Part shown: in pieces, positions 1-9,395 of the stretch
How the letters are laid out: the number at the start of each line of letters is the position of its first letter
Position numbering within the stretch: position 1 is the stretch's first letter
Assembly (NCBI GenBank): GCA_963719975.1
Contig: CAVRED010000008.1
Span: 202,878-266,877 of the forward strand
Direction of reading: 5' to 3'
DNA from: Poindextera sp963719975
Lineage (GTDB): Bacteria; Pseudomonadota; Alphaproteobacteria; Caulobacterales; Caulobacteraceae
Length of the DNA: 64,000 bases
Translations under genes and position numbers: made by a program
The notes under the pieces: generated by a model
Seen by the model: only the letters and a program-made list of their open reading frames with translations
The model's database searches: none
Told to the model about the DNA's origin: nothing

Positions 1-1213
1 CAGCGTCTGGTGCACGGCGTGTCCGAGCTCATGAGCCAGCGTCAAGACGTCGCGCCGCTCGCCCATGTAGTTCAAGAAGACGTAGGGGTGGCGATCCGGC
101 GTCACAGGATGTGAATAGGCGCCGGAGGACTTCCCGGGCCTCGGCCGCGCGTCGATCCAAGGCTGCTCGAAAAAGCGCCTGGCGTTGTCGGCGAAAGCCG
201 GCGCGAGGCTCGCATAGGCGTCCAGCACGATCGCCCTTGCCTCACCCCAGCCGTAGCGCCGCTGTTCCCCGCCGCCCAGAGGCGCGTTGCGATCCCAGTG
301 GTTCAGCGCCGCCTTGCCCATCAGCCGCGCTTTCAGGGCGTAGTAGCGGTGCGAGATCGACGGGTAATGCTCAACGACGGCATCCTCGAGCGCTTGCACC
401 GCCTCGGCGTCGACCTCGTTGGCCAGGTGGCGGGCGCCGGCGGGGTCGGCGAACCGGCGCCAGCGGTCCTCGACCTGCTTTTCGAGCGCGACGGTGTTGA
501 GGCAAAGGCCGAGGACGGGCGCCTGGCCCTCGAGCGCGCGGGCGAGGCCGTTGGCGACCTGTCTGCGCCGTCGCTCGTCGGGATCGGAGAGACGGTTCAG
601 CGCCTGCGCCAGCGTGAGCGCCTCCCGTCCGGCGCGGACGCGCAGTCGCCCAAGCGTCTCGTCGTAGAGGCGCGTCCAGTTCGCCAGAGCCGGCGCGCGA
701 TCGAGCAACATCCGCTCGAGCTCGCCGTCCAGCTCGTGCGGGCGGCCGAGGCGCACGCGCCTGAGCCAGGGCCGGTAGCGGGCGGCCGCCGAGTTCGACC
801 GCCAGCGCCGCCTCGATCTCGGCTTCATCGAGGGCGTTCAGCTCGAGCGTGAAGAAGAGACTCTCGGCCGCGATGTCGGCGCTGCGGGCTCGAAGGTCGG
901 ACTCGAACTTCGACCAGAGCGGATCGTCGCGGGCGACCGAAGCGGCGAGCGAGGCGTAGGCGCCGACGGCCCAGAGCCGGGTCGTCGCGCGCTCATAGAG
1001 GTCGACGCCCTCGGCGATGAGCGCGCCAAGGCGCTCCGGCTCACCGCGCGCGGCGACGAAGGCGCCCTTGAGCGCGGCAAGCGCCGTGTTGGCTTTCGCC
1101 GCCTCGGCGAGCTCGGCTTCGATGCGCGGATCGTCGCGGCCCGAGAACAGATCGTCCAACCGCCATTCGGGCAGAGTCTCGTCGCGGGAGCCGACCTTGG
1201 CGTGAGCGGTCAT
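1..1213 (-). CDS. pepF: M3-family oligoendopeptidase F-like zinc peptidase, 3' end outside window, one frameshift
   Basis: Cytoplasmic thimet-type peptidase that would cleave short peptides. The zinc motif HELGH is read at complement 33-19, and the protein runs off the window just after it, so the second half of the catalytic domain is missing. The N-terminal part (start ATG at 1213, beginning MTAHAKVGSRDE, with the M3 signature region LPEWRLDDLFSG) is in one frame. Near position 780 the reading moves by one base and continues with RYRPWLRRVR and then SISHRYYALKARLMGKAALN in a single open frame to position 1. One indel therefore explains the break. A start at 1237 is possible but adds a poor leader. 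The family is clear from HELGH and the preceding block; PepF versus another M3B member is inferred from overall similarity. Confidence 0.85.
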
Positions 1214-1326
1214 GCCGCTCCTATGCCGCGCCGTCATGTGGCGGGCAAACGAAACGGGGGCGCCGGCCCCCGTTAACCTCCCGCTCAGGTCTCCGAAACC
1301 CGCCCTTTACCTGCGTTGGCCTAAAA

Positions 1327-1362
1327 CGGGACAAAGTCAAAGCTGTCCCGATGCAGGACAGC
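1327..1362. promoter_or_regulatory. Overlapping inverted repeats upstream of the TacA-like gene
   Basis: CGGGACA (1327-1333) pairs with TGTCCCG (1344-1350), and GCTGTCC (1342-1348) pairs with GGACAGC (1356-1362). The two palindromes share their middle arm, so they could be mutually exclusive RNA stems or adjacent sites for a dimeric regulator. They end 25 bases before the chosen ATG. No assignable -35/-10 or -24/-12 element could be fixed next to them. Role is inferred only from position and symmetry. Confidence 0.4.
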
Positions 1363-1387
1363 GCCATTTCTGGTGGGTGTGCTTCCG

Positions 1388-2836
1388 ATGGCCAAAACGG
1401 TTCTCGTCGTCGACGACGACCCGACGCAACGACGGCTGATCCAGGCGGTGCTCGAGCGCGAAGGCTTGAGCGTCGCCCATGCCGAGACCGGCGAGCAGGC
1501 GATCGACCTCCTGGTCGCCGGCGGCGCCGCCGACGCCATCATGCTCGACCTCAACATGCCAGGACTGGGCGGGCTGGGGGCGCTGAAGGAGCTGCGCAGC
1601 CGCGGGTTCGGCCAGCCGGTGATCGTGCTGACGGCGACGGGCGGCATCGACACGGTGGTCAAGGCCATGCAGGCCGGCGCTCAGGATTTCTTCGTCAAGC
1701 CGGCTTCGCCGGAGCGGATCATGGTCTCCATCCGCAACGCGCTGCAGATGGGCGACCTGAAGGGCGAGGTCGATCGGCTGAGCAAGAAGGCCAGCGGCCG
1801 CATCACCTTCTCCGACCTCATCGGTTCGTCGCCGGCGATGGCGCACGTCATGCGCCTTGGCGAGCGGGCGGCGAAGTCGCAGATCCCGATCCTCCTCTTG
1901 GGTGAGAGCGGCTCTGGCAAGGAGCTGATCGCGCGCGCCGTGCATGGGAGCTCTGAGCGCGCCGGCAAGCCTTTCGTTGCGGTCAACTGCGGCGCGATCC
2001 CCGAGAACCTCGTCGAGTCGATCCTGTTCGGCCACGAAAAGGGCAGCTTCACCGGCGCCACCGACAAGCACCTTGGCAAGTTCCAGGAGGCGAATGGCGG
2101 CGTGCTCTTCCTCGACGAGATCGGGGAGCTGCCGCTCGACATGCAGGTCAAACTGCTCCGCGCGTTGCAGGAGGGCGAGATCGACCCGATCGGGTCGAAG
2201 CGGCCGACGCGCGTCGACGTGCGCATCATCTCGGCCACCAACCGCGACCTCGCCCAACAGGTCGCCGAGGGCCGCTTCCGCGAGGACCTCTACTATCGCC
2301 TGAACGTCTACCCGATCGACCTGCCGCCGCTGCGCGCCCGGCGCGAGGACATCCCCGGCCTGATCGACCACTTCGTCCGCCGCTTCAACGTCGAAGAGGG
2401 CAAACGGGTGCAAGGGGTCAGCGCGGAGACGATGGCCATGCTGCAGGCGCACGAATGGCCGGGTAACGTTCGCCAGCTGGAGAACGCCGTCTACCGCGCG
2501 ATCGTCCTGGCCGACGCCCCCTATCTGCAGCCCTACGACTTCCCGGCCATCTCGGGCGTGAACGCCCCAGCGCCGGACGCCGCCGAGCGCGCGGCCGCGA
2601 CCGGCGCCCCCGATCTTCTCGCCGACCTGCCCGCCGACTCGCCGGTTCGGATCCTCGACGACCGCGGACACCTGCGCACGCTCGAGGAGATCGAGCGAGA
2701 TCTCATCCAGCTGGCGATCGAGATCTACTCCGGCCACATGAGCGAGGTCGCACGGCGCCTCGGGATCGGCCGCTCGACGCTGTATCGCAAAGTGCGCGAG
2801 CAGGGCCTGGACGTGGCGCTCGACGAAGCGGTCTAG
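1388..2836 (+). CDS. tacA: NtrC-type sigma-54-dependent response regulator, TacA-like
   Basis: DNA-binding transcription activator driven by phosphorelay. Residues 1-120 form a receiver domain (VVDDDP acidic pocket, phospho-acceptor Asp54 in IMLD, conserved Thr in VLTATGG and Lys in FFVKP). An AAA+ sigma-54 activation domain follows with Walker A GESGSGKE, the sigma-54 contact loop as GSFTGA (usual GAFTGA) and Walker B LFLDEIGEL. The C-terminus is a Fis-type HTH (MSEVARRLGIGRSTLYRK). Length is 482 residues. ATG at 1388 is preferred over the in-frame 1373 start because MAKTVLVVDDD is the canonical receiver start. In Caulobacter TacA receives phosphate from ShkA/ShpA and activates staR and spmX; orthology here is recognised by sequence pattern and order, not proved. 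Intact, no frame problem. Confidence 0.85.
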   Translation: MAKTVLVVDDDPTQRRLIQAVLEREGLSVAHAETGEQAIDLLVAGGAADAIMLDLNMPGLGGLGALKELRSRGFGQPVIVLTATGGIDTVVKAMQAGAQDFFVKPASPERIMVSIRNALQMGDLKGEVDRLSKKASGRITFSDLIGSSPAMAHVMRLGERAAKSQIPILLLGESGSGKELIARAVHGSSERAGKPFVAVNCGAIPENLVESILFGHEKGSFTGATDKHLGKFQEANGGVLFLDEIGELPLDMQVKLLRALQEGEIDPIGSKRPTRVDVRIISATNRDLAQQVAEGRFREDLYYRLNVYPIDLPPLRARREDIPGLIDHFVRRFNVEEGKRVQGVSAETMAMLQAHEWPGNVRQLENAVYRAIVLADAPYLQPYDFPAISGVNAPAPDAAERAAATGAPDLLADLPADSPVRILDDRGHLRTLEEIERDLIQLAIEIYSGHMSEVARRLGIGRSTLYRKVREQGLDVALDEAV

Positions 2837-2840
2837 GCCG

Positions 2841-4019
2841 TCAAAGTCCGAGCACGCCGGCCAGCGCCGCGACCACGCGTTCAGGGTCGGAGTCGGCCAT
2901 CGCCGGATAGAGCGGCAGGCTGAGGCAGCGCGCATAGTAGGCGTCGGCGCCCGGCAGATCGATCTCGCCATACCGATGGCGGTAGTAGGGATGACGGTGC
3001 ACCGGGATGTAGTGCACCTGGCTCCCGATCCCCTTGGCCTTAAGCGCACCCATGACCGCGCCGCGGTCCAGGCCAAGCTGCTCGAAGTCGATGAGCACGG
3101 TGAAGAGGTGCAGCGCCGGGTCGCATCCGGCCGGCGGCGCGACGGCCTTGACCATCGGCGCGTAGCGGGCGAGCAGCCGCCAGTAGTCGAACGAAAGCGC
3201 ACGGCGGCGGGTGGCGAACCGCGAGAGCTTGGCCAATTGGCTTAGGCCCAGCGCGCAGAGCACATCGGGCAGCCGGTAGTTGAAGCCCAGCGCCTGCATC
3301 TCGTAGGCCCAGGGCTCCGGCCTCGCGCGCGGGGTTTCGAACGCGACCGGATCGCGCACGATGCCGTGGCTGCGGAAGATCCGGAGTCGATCGGCGAGCG
3401 CGGCGTCCGGCGTGGTCACCATGCCGCCTTCGCCGGTGGTGATGGTCTTCACCGGATGAAAGGAGAAGCAGGCCAGCGCGGCGTGACGTCCATCGCCGAC
3501 CTGCTCCGTCAGGTTGCCGAAGGTCATCGTCGTGCCGAGCGCATGGCAGGCGTCCTCGACGAGCGGCGCCGGATCGGCGAGGCGGCGGAGAGCGGGAAGA
3601 TCGACGACGTTCCCCGCCAGATGCACCGGCAGCACGGCCGCCAGCCGCCGACCGCCGAGCCGCCGCAGCGCATGCTCGAGCGTCTCGGGCGTCATCAGCC
3701 CGGTCTCGGCGTCGACGTCGGCGAACACCACCTCCGCGCCCTGGTAGCGCGCGCAGTTGGCGGTGGCGGCGAAGGTGATCGCGGGCGCTATGACCACGTC
3801 GTCAGGACCCACGCCCAGCGCCAGCATGGCCAGATGCAGCGCCGCGGTGCCGCTGGAGCAGGCGACGGCGTGACGGGCCCCCACCGTCTCGGCGAAAGCC
3901 TGCTCGAACGCCTCGACGCGCGGGCCGGTGGTCAGGAAGTCGGCGCGCAGCGCCTCGGCGACCGCGGCGACGTCGTCGTCCTCGATGGTCTGGCGCCCAT
4001 AGGGCAGGTCGTCAGCCAT
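2841..4019 (-). CDS. pseC: UDP-4-amino-4,6-dideoxy-N-acetyl-beta-L-altrosamine transaminase (PseC/FlmB type)
   Basis: PLP-dependent DegT/DnrJ/EryC1 aminotransferase, second step of pseudaminic acid synthesis, making the sugar used to glycosylate flagellin. Of the 392 residues, the N-terminal block LPYGRQTIEDDDVAAV is typical of PseC. CSSGTAALHLAMLALGVG is the cofactor-binding turn, and the PLP lysine lies in FSFHPVKTITTGEGG. The C-terminus has the substrate region VHYIPVHRHPYYRHRYG. The ATG at 4019 overlaps the end of pseB (4012) by 8 bases, so the two are translated together as pseB-pseC on the minus strand. Convergent with tacA, whose stop is only 5 bases away. Intact. Confidence 0.9.
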   Translation of the reverse strand: MADDLPYGRQTIEDDDVAAVAEALRADFLTTGPRVEAFEQAFAETVGARHAVACSSGTAALHLAMLALGVGPDDVVIAPAITFAATANCARYQGAEVVFADVDAETGLMTPETLEHALRRLGGRRLAAVLPVHLAGNVVDLPALRRLADPAPLVEDACHALGTTMTFGNLTEQVGDGRHAALACFSFHPVKTITTGEGGMVTTPDAALADRLRIFRSHGIVRDPVAFETPRARPEPWAYEMQALGFNYRLPDVLCALGLSQLAKLSRFATRRRALSFDYWRLLARYAPMVKAVAPPAGCDPALHLFTVLIDFEQLGLDRGAVMGALKAKGIGSQVHYIPVHRHPYYRHRYGEIDLPGADAYYARCLSLPLYPAMADSDPERVVAALAGVLGL

Positions 4020-5073
4020 GGCCGGCCAGCAGCGCCTTCAGGCCGGCGGCGTCCAGCCACTCGCGGTTCGTGTCGCTGGCGTAGACAAACCCGTCAGGCA
4101 CGGCGCGGCCCTCCGCGGCGCTGAACGGCATGCGCAGATATTCGACAAACTCGGGCTCGATCACGTAGCGGTCGGCAAGCTCGCTCGTCATCCGCGCGTC
4201 GTCGCCGGAGATCATCATCTCGTGCAGCTTTTCGCCCGGGCGGATTCCGACCGTGCGGTGCGGCAGCCCCGGCGCGAGGGCGGCCGCCACGTCGGTCATC
4301 TTCATCGAGCCGATCTTGGGGACGAAGATCTCGCCGCCGCGCATGAGCTCGAGCGATGAGAGGACGAAATCGACCCCTTGGTCGAGGGAGATCCAGAACC
4401 GGGTCATGCGGGGGTCGGTGATGGGGATCTCGGCCGCGCCCTCGGCGGCGAGCTTGAGGAAGAGCGGCGCGACCGAGCCGCGCGAGCCGGCCACATTGCC
4501 GTAGCGCACCACCGAAAAGCGCGTTCCGATGTCGCCGGCAAGATTGTTGGCGGCGACGAAGGTCTTGTCCGACGCGAGCTTGGTTGCGCCGTAGAGATTG
4601 ATCGGGTTGCACGCCTTGTCGGTCGAAAGCGCGACCACGCGTCGAACACGGTTGGTGAGGCTGGCCCAGACCACGTTCTCGGCGCCCAGCACGTTGGTGT
4701 GGATGCACTCCGACGGATTGTACTCGGCCGCGGGCACCTGCTTGAGCGCCGCGGCGTGGATCACGACGTCGACGCCGCGTAGCGCCAGCGTCAACCGCTC
4801 GCGATCGCGCACGTCCCCGAGGAAGAATCGCATCCGGCCGTAGTCCGCCGTCGAGAAGGCGGCGCGCAGCTCGGTCTGCATCTCGTACTGTTTGAGCTCG
4901 TCGCGGCTGAAGACGATCAGCTTGCGCGGCGCCTGCTCGGCCAGGACCCGCCGCACGAACTGGCGGCCGAACGAGCCGGTTCCGCCGGTGACCAGCACAA
5001 CCTGACCCTCGAGGACCTGGGTCCTGGGTGCAAAGGAGCGGAGCGAAACGCCGCTGTCGGGCAAGGACGCCAT
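4012..5073 (-). CDS. pseB: UDP-N-acetylglucosamine 4,6-dehydratase (inverting), PseB/FlmA type
   Basis: Short-chain dehydrogenase-like enzyme, first step from UDP-GlcNAc toward pseudaminic acid. The Rossmann glycine motif is VLVTGGTGSFGRQFV. The active-site region contains HAAALKQVP and STDKACNPINLYGATK, where the PseB family uses Lys/Asp with the YxxxK-like YGATK. The open frame reaches back to a TTG at 5124. I take ATG 5073 because it leaves a leader of about 25 residues before the Rossmann strand, closer to the usual ~330-residue length, although its GGAGG lies very close to the ATG. It is first gene of pseB-pseC and divergent from the secreted protein at 5184. Start uncertain, function confident. 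Confidence 0.88.
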   Translation of the reverse strand: MASLPDSGVSLRSFAPRTQVLEGQVVLVTGGTGSFGRQFVRRVLAEQAPRKLIVFSRDELKQYEMQTELRAAFSTADYGRMRFFLGDVRDRERLTLALRGVDVVIHAAALKQVPAAEYNPSECIHTNVLGAENVVWASLTNRVRRVVALSTDKACNPINLYGATKLASDKTFVAANNLAGDIGTRFSVVRYGNVAGSRGSVAPLFLKLAAEGAAEIPITDPRMTRFWISLDQGVDFVLSSLELMRGGEIFVPKIGSMKMTDVAAALAPGLPHRTVGIRPGEKLHEMMISGDDARMTSELADRYVIEPEFVEYLRMPFSAAEGRAVPDGFVYASDTNREWLDAAGLKALLAGHG

Positions 5074-5183
5074 TCCTCCGGCGCGCGAATCACTCGCGGC
5101 CCCGATGAGCTTACCCTGGCGCAACGGCCGCTTCCCCGAAACGTTCTGGGCGCTAGATTGGCCGGATCGGTGGGAGGATCATC

Positions 5184-5633
5184 ATGCGACGTCTGGCTTG
5201 CGCGGCGATCACCGTCGTTCTGGGCCTTGGCGGAACGGCGCTCGCCGCCGTGCAGACTGTCGCGGTCGTGCACAGCGCGTCCGCGACCTTTGGCGCCAGG
5301 CACACCATCGTCGTTCGCGCCACGGTCGACCTGCCGAATTCGTGTTGGTCGAACCCGCGTTTCGCGGCGCCGGCGCGCGGCGTGCAGCCCGACGCGGACG
5401 GCGTCGTCTCGATCAGGATCGTCGCGGACACCGAGGAAGCTCCCGGCGTCATGTGCTCGATGATCTTTCGGCCCGGCGTGGTCGTCCCTGCGCTGCGCTG
5501 GACCCACTATCCGGCGCACGGTCTGAAGGCGGTGAGGTTGATCGGGTCGCGGACCCCGCTCGTCGCTGCTCTCGCGGAACGAGGGCGCGCCCGGAAGTTA
5601 GGACGTTCCGGCGCTCAGCCCGACTCGGATTAA
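5184..5633 (+). CDS. Small secreted protein of unknown function
   Basis: 149 residues beginning MRRLACAAITVVLGLGGTAL, a clear Sec signal peptide cleaved near residue 21 (ALAA). A GGGAGG ribosome site sits 8 bases before the ATG at 5184. The mature part has two cysteines (NSCW and VMCS), which could form one disulfide, and a beta-rich pattern. I do not recognise a family. It is divergent from pseB by about 110 bases, so the two may share a control region. Its last ~25 residues are basic and low in complexity and could be altered by an indel, so the C-terminus is unsure. Presumably periplasmic or outer-surface. Confidence 0.6.
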   Translation: MRRLACAAITVVLGLGGTALAAVQTVAVVHSASATFGARHTIVVRATVDLPNSCWSNPRFAAPARGVQPDADGVVSIRIVADTEEAPGVMCSMIFRPGVVVPALRWTHYPAHGLKAVRLIGSRTPLVAALAERGRARKLGRSGAQPDSD

Positions 5634-5755
5634 CCAGTCGCGTGGACCGGACCTTAACCCTTGTCGTTGAGATTGAGCGGTTGACGGCGTAAATGTTCGC
5701 CGACGCAACGGCCGCCGACGCGAAGGCTCGGCGGCGACATCCCGAGGGAGTTTGC

Positions 5756-7016
5756 ATGTTCCGCTTCGCGTCAGTGGCAGGCTTCGCCGCCGCCCTCGCC
5801 TTGGGCGGCGCCGCTTCGGCTCAGGTTTTCGTGTCCGGCAATGTGTTTCACGTGCGGGCCTGCCCCGAGGCCGCGCCCGGGATGGCGCGCTGCCATGCCC
5901 ACATCGTGAGCGATGCGCGCGGGAGCCACCTGCTGAACCGCTTCATGCCGAACCGCTTCATGGCGGACCGTTTCATGCCGAACCGCAGGCGCGGGGGCTC
6001 GCCGCCGCCCGGCACCGCCGCCGCCGCCGCCGCCCGTGGTGCCGCAGGGCTACGGCCCGGCCGATCTCGCTTCGGCTTACGGCGTCACCACCTCCGGCAG
6101 TCCCAGCACGATCATCGCGATCGTGGACGCCTATGGCTACACGAACGCGGAGGCAGACCTCGGGGTCTATCGCTCGACCTACGGCCTGCCGCGCCTGCAC
6201 GTCGGCCAACGGCTGCTTCGCGAAGTACAACGAGAGCGGCCAGAAGGGGCGCTATCCCCAGCAGAACACCGGCTGGGCCGAAGAGACGGCGCTCGATCTC
6301 GATATGGCCAGCGCCATGTGCCCGAACTGCAGGATCATCCTCGTCGAGGCCAATTCCGCCAGCTTCAACGACTTGGCGGCGGCGGAGAACATGGCCGCCG
6401 CCCTTGGCGCGCACGTGATCTCCAACAGCTACGGCGGCGGCGAGTTCGGGCTCGCAGGGCGTTGAGTCGGCGTACAATCACCCGGGCGTCGCCATAACGG
6501 CGAGCACGGGCGACAGCGGCTACGGGCGGGTCGCGATTCCCCGCGACCTCGCCGCACGTCACGGCGGTGGGCGGGACCAGCCTCTCGCGCGCCTCCAACG
6601 CGCGCGGCTGGACCGAGACGGCCTGGTCCGGCGGCGGCAGCGGCTGCAGCAGAGTGTACGCCAAGCCGAGCTGGCAGAACGGATCCGCTGTGCACGATGC
6701 GCATGGAGGCGGACGTCTCGGCGGTCGCCGACCCGAACACTGGCGTCGCGGTGTATGCGCCGGAGAACGCCACGAGTCTCGGCCTGGATGGTCTTCGGCG
6801 GCACCAGCGTCGCCGCGCCGCTGGTCGGAGGTCTCTACGCCAACAACGGCGGCGCCGGTGAGCTACGGCAGCAACCCCTACGCCAACACTCCGGCGCTCA
6901 ACGACGTCACCAGCGGCAGCAACGGCCGCTGCGGCGGAACCTACTTCTGCACCGCCGGCGCTGGCTACGACGGCCCGACAGGGCTTGGGACGCCGAAAGG
7001 CGACACGGCCTTCTGA
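5756..7016 (+). CDS. Secreted S53 (sedolisin/kumamolisin-type) serine-carboxyl peptidase, frame-broken
   Basis: Exported endopeptidase of the acid-active sedolisin family. The start MFRFASVAGFAAALALGGAA is a signal peptide with RBS GAGGGAG. An unusual short repeat (NRFMPNRFMADRFMPNR) follows, then the catalytic domain: YGPADLASAYGV, IIAIVDAYGY, the Glu/Asp pair in EETALDLDMA, the NSYGGGE block, the nucleophile region FGGTSVAAPLVGG, and a Cys-containing end finishing GYDGPTGLGTPKGDTAF. These lie in different frames, with breaks near 6030, 6200, 6465, 6540, 6690 and 6850. All core motifs are present in order, so sequence error is more likely than a true pseudogene. A secretin gene follows 110 bases downstream. 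The usual long S53 prodomain is absent or reduced to the short RFMPN region. Confidence 0.8.
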
Positions 7017-7126
7017 TCGACGCGCCTTCGCCGCCCCAGCGGCGTTTGCGCGCGGAGTGCGCGGTCAAGACGACATCGCGACCGAACGGCGCCATAGTTC
7101 CGATTCGATCGCGGGTGCGTCCAACC

Positions 7127-8683
7127 ATGCTTCCTGAACGCCGCCAAGCAGGGCCGCGCGGGCTCGGGGCCGCCGCACGCCTCCTGGCCGCGCTCGTTGG
7201 CTCTGGTCGCTCTCTGGCCGCGCTCAGCGCGCGCGCGCCGAGACGCAGCCGCCGGCCGTGCCGGCCGTCCTCACCGCCGTGTCGGCGGCCGAGCAGCCGG
7301 GCGGCCAGGCGATTGTGCTGCTGACGTTCCAGCCGCTCGCGCCGCGATTCTCGATCATCGACAACGACTCGACGCGGCCCTCGATCGCCTTTGCGCTCTC
7401 GTCGCGCGGCGTGACCGCGGCAGCGCCGCAGGGCCTGCACGGCCTCCTGCGGGCCGTCGCCTTCGATCAGCAGGACACCGTCGAGATCCTGCATTTTGCG
7501 ACCGCGGCCAAGGTGCGGATCACCGCCACGCCGGTCGGGCCGAATGCGATCAGCCTGACGTTCGCGCCCGCGCCGGGGGCCGCCGCGCCGACGCCGGCCG
7601 CCGTCCAAGCGGTCGCGCAAACCACGAGCATCGAGCGCCCGCCGGGCGAGGACGGGTTCGAGGTGGTGTTCCTGAAGTATGCGGACGTGAGCGAGGTCGT
7701 CGGCCTTTTGACCGAGGGCCTGAGCGTAAAGTCCAACGATGTCTTCTTGCCGCACGAACCGGCATTCGGCTCCGCCGGCATGGGCGGCGCCACCTTCGCG
7801 CCGGCCCCCTCGCAGGGCGACGAGGCCTCGACCGATCCGCTCGCTCAATCCGTCGACGACACCATCGCGATCGACCGCCGGCTGAACGCCATCATCCTCA
7901 AAGGCTCGCCGGAGCGGATCGCGCGCCTGAAGGAGAAGATCGCCGAGATCGACGTGCCCGTTCAGAGCGTGCTGCTCGAAACCGTCTTCGTCGAACTGGA
8001 CGAGTCCGGCGCGAAGAACGTCGGGCTCGACTTCAACAACACCAACAATCAGATCGCCATCGCAACGTTCCAGACCGGGGCCTTCATCCCCGCGGGCGCG
8101 TCGACGGGTCACTCGCTGAGCAGCGTATCCTTGCAGGCGGCGATCTCCGCCCAGGTGCAGGCGGGTCACGGTCGGATCGTGTCGAAGCCGCGCATCTCCG
8201 CGCAGAGCGGTTCGACCGCAAAGATCCTCACCGGCGATGCCCTGCCGATCCTGACGTCCATCGCCCTCTCCGGCGTGAACGCCGTCTCGCAGCAGGTTCA
8301 GTACGTGAACGTCGGTGTCACGCTGCAGATCGCGCCCCGGGTCAGCGACGACGGCTTCGTGACCTCGCATGTGTTCTGCGTGGTCTCCAGCGTAACCGGC
8401 ACCTCGCAAGGCTATCCGACGATCAGCCAGCGCGAGGCCGAGACGTCGGCCACCGTGCGCGACGGAGAGACGTTCGTCATCGGCGGCCTGACCGAGGAGA
8501 GCGAGATCACCTCCAACCTCGGACTGCCCGGGATCAACAAGGTGCCGATCCTGTCCGACCTGCTTGGGCTTGCGCACGGGGACGCGGTCGAAGACCGAGC
8601 TCTACATCGTGGTCACGCCGCACATCGTTGGCCGGCCCGGAGCGGTGGCGATCCCGGCCGCCGTCGCCGCACAGACCAACTGA
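7127..8683 (+). CDS. Secretin-family outer-membrane channel (GspD/PilQ superfamily)
   Basis: Forms a multimeric outer-membrane gate for a type II secretion or pilus-like machine. The main frame from 7258 has one N-type domain (FLKYADVSEVVGLLTEGLSV ... DRRLNAIILKGSPERI), then the secretin homology block: VLLETVFVELDESGAKNVGL, GRIVSKPRISAQSGSTAKIL, VNVGVTLQIAPRV, and the closing ETFVIGGLTEESE and NKVPILSDLLGL. A break near 8577 hides the true end TELYIVVTPHIVGRPG, which stops at 8683. The signal peptide from ATG 7127 is also split (near 7195 and 7245). About 518 residues, short for GspD, with no N0/N2 repeats or S-domain seen. No GspE/F/G genes are nearby, so it may serve a system encoded elsewhere, or the S53 peptidase beside it. 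Confidence 0.85.
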
Positions 8684-8701
8684 CGCGCGGACGCCGGTGG
8701 A

Positions 8702-9322
8702 TCAGGCCAGATTGTAGGCGCCGCCCTTCTCCAGCGAGCGTTGGAACGCTGGCCGCGCGTGCAGGCGCGCGAGGTAGGCGTCGAGGTTCGCGTAGTCGGC
8801 AAGCTTGCCGAACGCGCGCGCGACCTCCATCACGAAGCTGACCTGCACGTCGGCGCCGGTGAAGTCGCCGAGAAGATACTCCCGCGCGCCCAGCGCGCCC
8901 GAGATGTAGCCGAGATGGTTTGCGGTTTCGCTCTCGATGCGCGGATGTAAGGGTTCGCCCGCCTCGCCCAGCCGCAGCACGTAGAGCCGCATCATCAGGG
9001 GCAGCATCGCCGAGCCCTCGGCGTAGTGCAGCCACTCGAGATAGGCGACATGGTCCTTGGACTTGGCCGCCGGCTGCAGCCGGCCGCCGCCATAGCGGTC
9101 GACGACATATTCGACGATCGCGCCGGATTCGGCGATCCGGTTGTCATCGTCCTCAAAGACCGGCGACTTGCCGAGCGGGTGAACGGCCAGGAGCTCCGGC
9201 GGCGCCAGGTTGGTCGTCGCGTCGCGCTGGTAGCGGACGATCTCGTAGGCCAGCCCGAGCTCCTCCATCAGCCAGAGGATGCGCTGAGAGCGGGAGTTGT
9301 TGAGATGATGGACCTTGAGCAT
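8702..9322 (-). CDS. Glutathione S-transferase family protein
   Basis: 206-residue cytosolic GST. The N-terminal thioredoxin-like fold starts MLKVHHLNNSRSQRILWLME, with a Ser as probable thiol-activating residue (NNSRSQR), the cis-Pro strand GKSPVFEDD and the glutathione-contact IAESGAIVEYV. An all-alpha C-terminal domain follows, with GDFTGADVQVSFVMEVA and a YLARLHARPAFQRSLE ending that is typical of the family. Converges with the secretin gene, whose stop lies about 20 bases away. Substrate unknown. Intact; ATG 9322 is the only sensible start. Confidence 0.88.
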   Translation of the reverse strand: MLKVHHLNNSRSQRILWLMEELGLAYEIVRYQRDATTNLAPPELLAVHPLGKSPVFEDDDNRIAESGAIVEYVVDRYGGGRLQPAAKSKDHVAYLEWLHYAEGSAMLPLMMRLYVLRLGEAGEPLHPRIESETANHLGYISGALGAREYLLGDFTGADVQVSFVMEVARAFGKLADYANLDAYLARLHARPAFQRSLEKGGAYNLA

Positions 9323-9395
9323 AACGAGCGCTTCCTGGGTGGCGTATCGCCGCTAGGCTATCCACCCCGAAGCCGCCGCGCGCAAGCGCGCTGGC

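Noticed and set aside
1337..3202. 621-codon minus-strand open frame antisense to the TacA-like gene
   Set aside because: High-G+C shadow frame; composition is Arg/Asp/His-rich without motifs and the opposite strand carries an intact, recognisable regulator.
5117..5133. TGGCGCAACGGCCGCTT as a sigma-54 promoter before the gene at 5184
   Set aside because: It keeps GG-N10-GC but the -12 element is poor (CCGCT for TTGCT), and such matches occur by chance in GC-rich DNA.
5600..5660. Paired TTAACC hexamers upstream of the S53 gene as an operator
   Set aside because: About 22 bases apart without dyad symmetry; could be chance, and position relative to a promoter is unknown.
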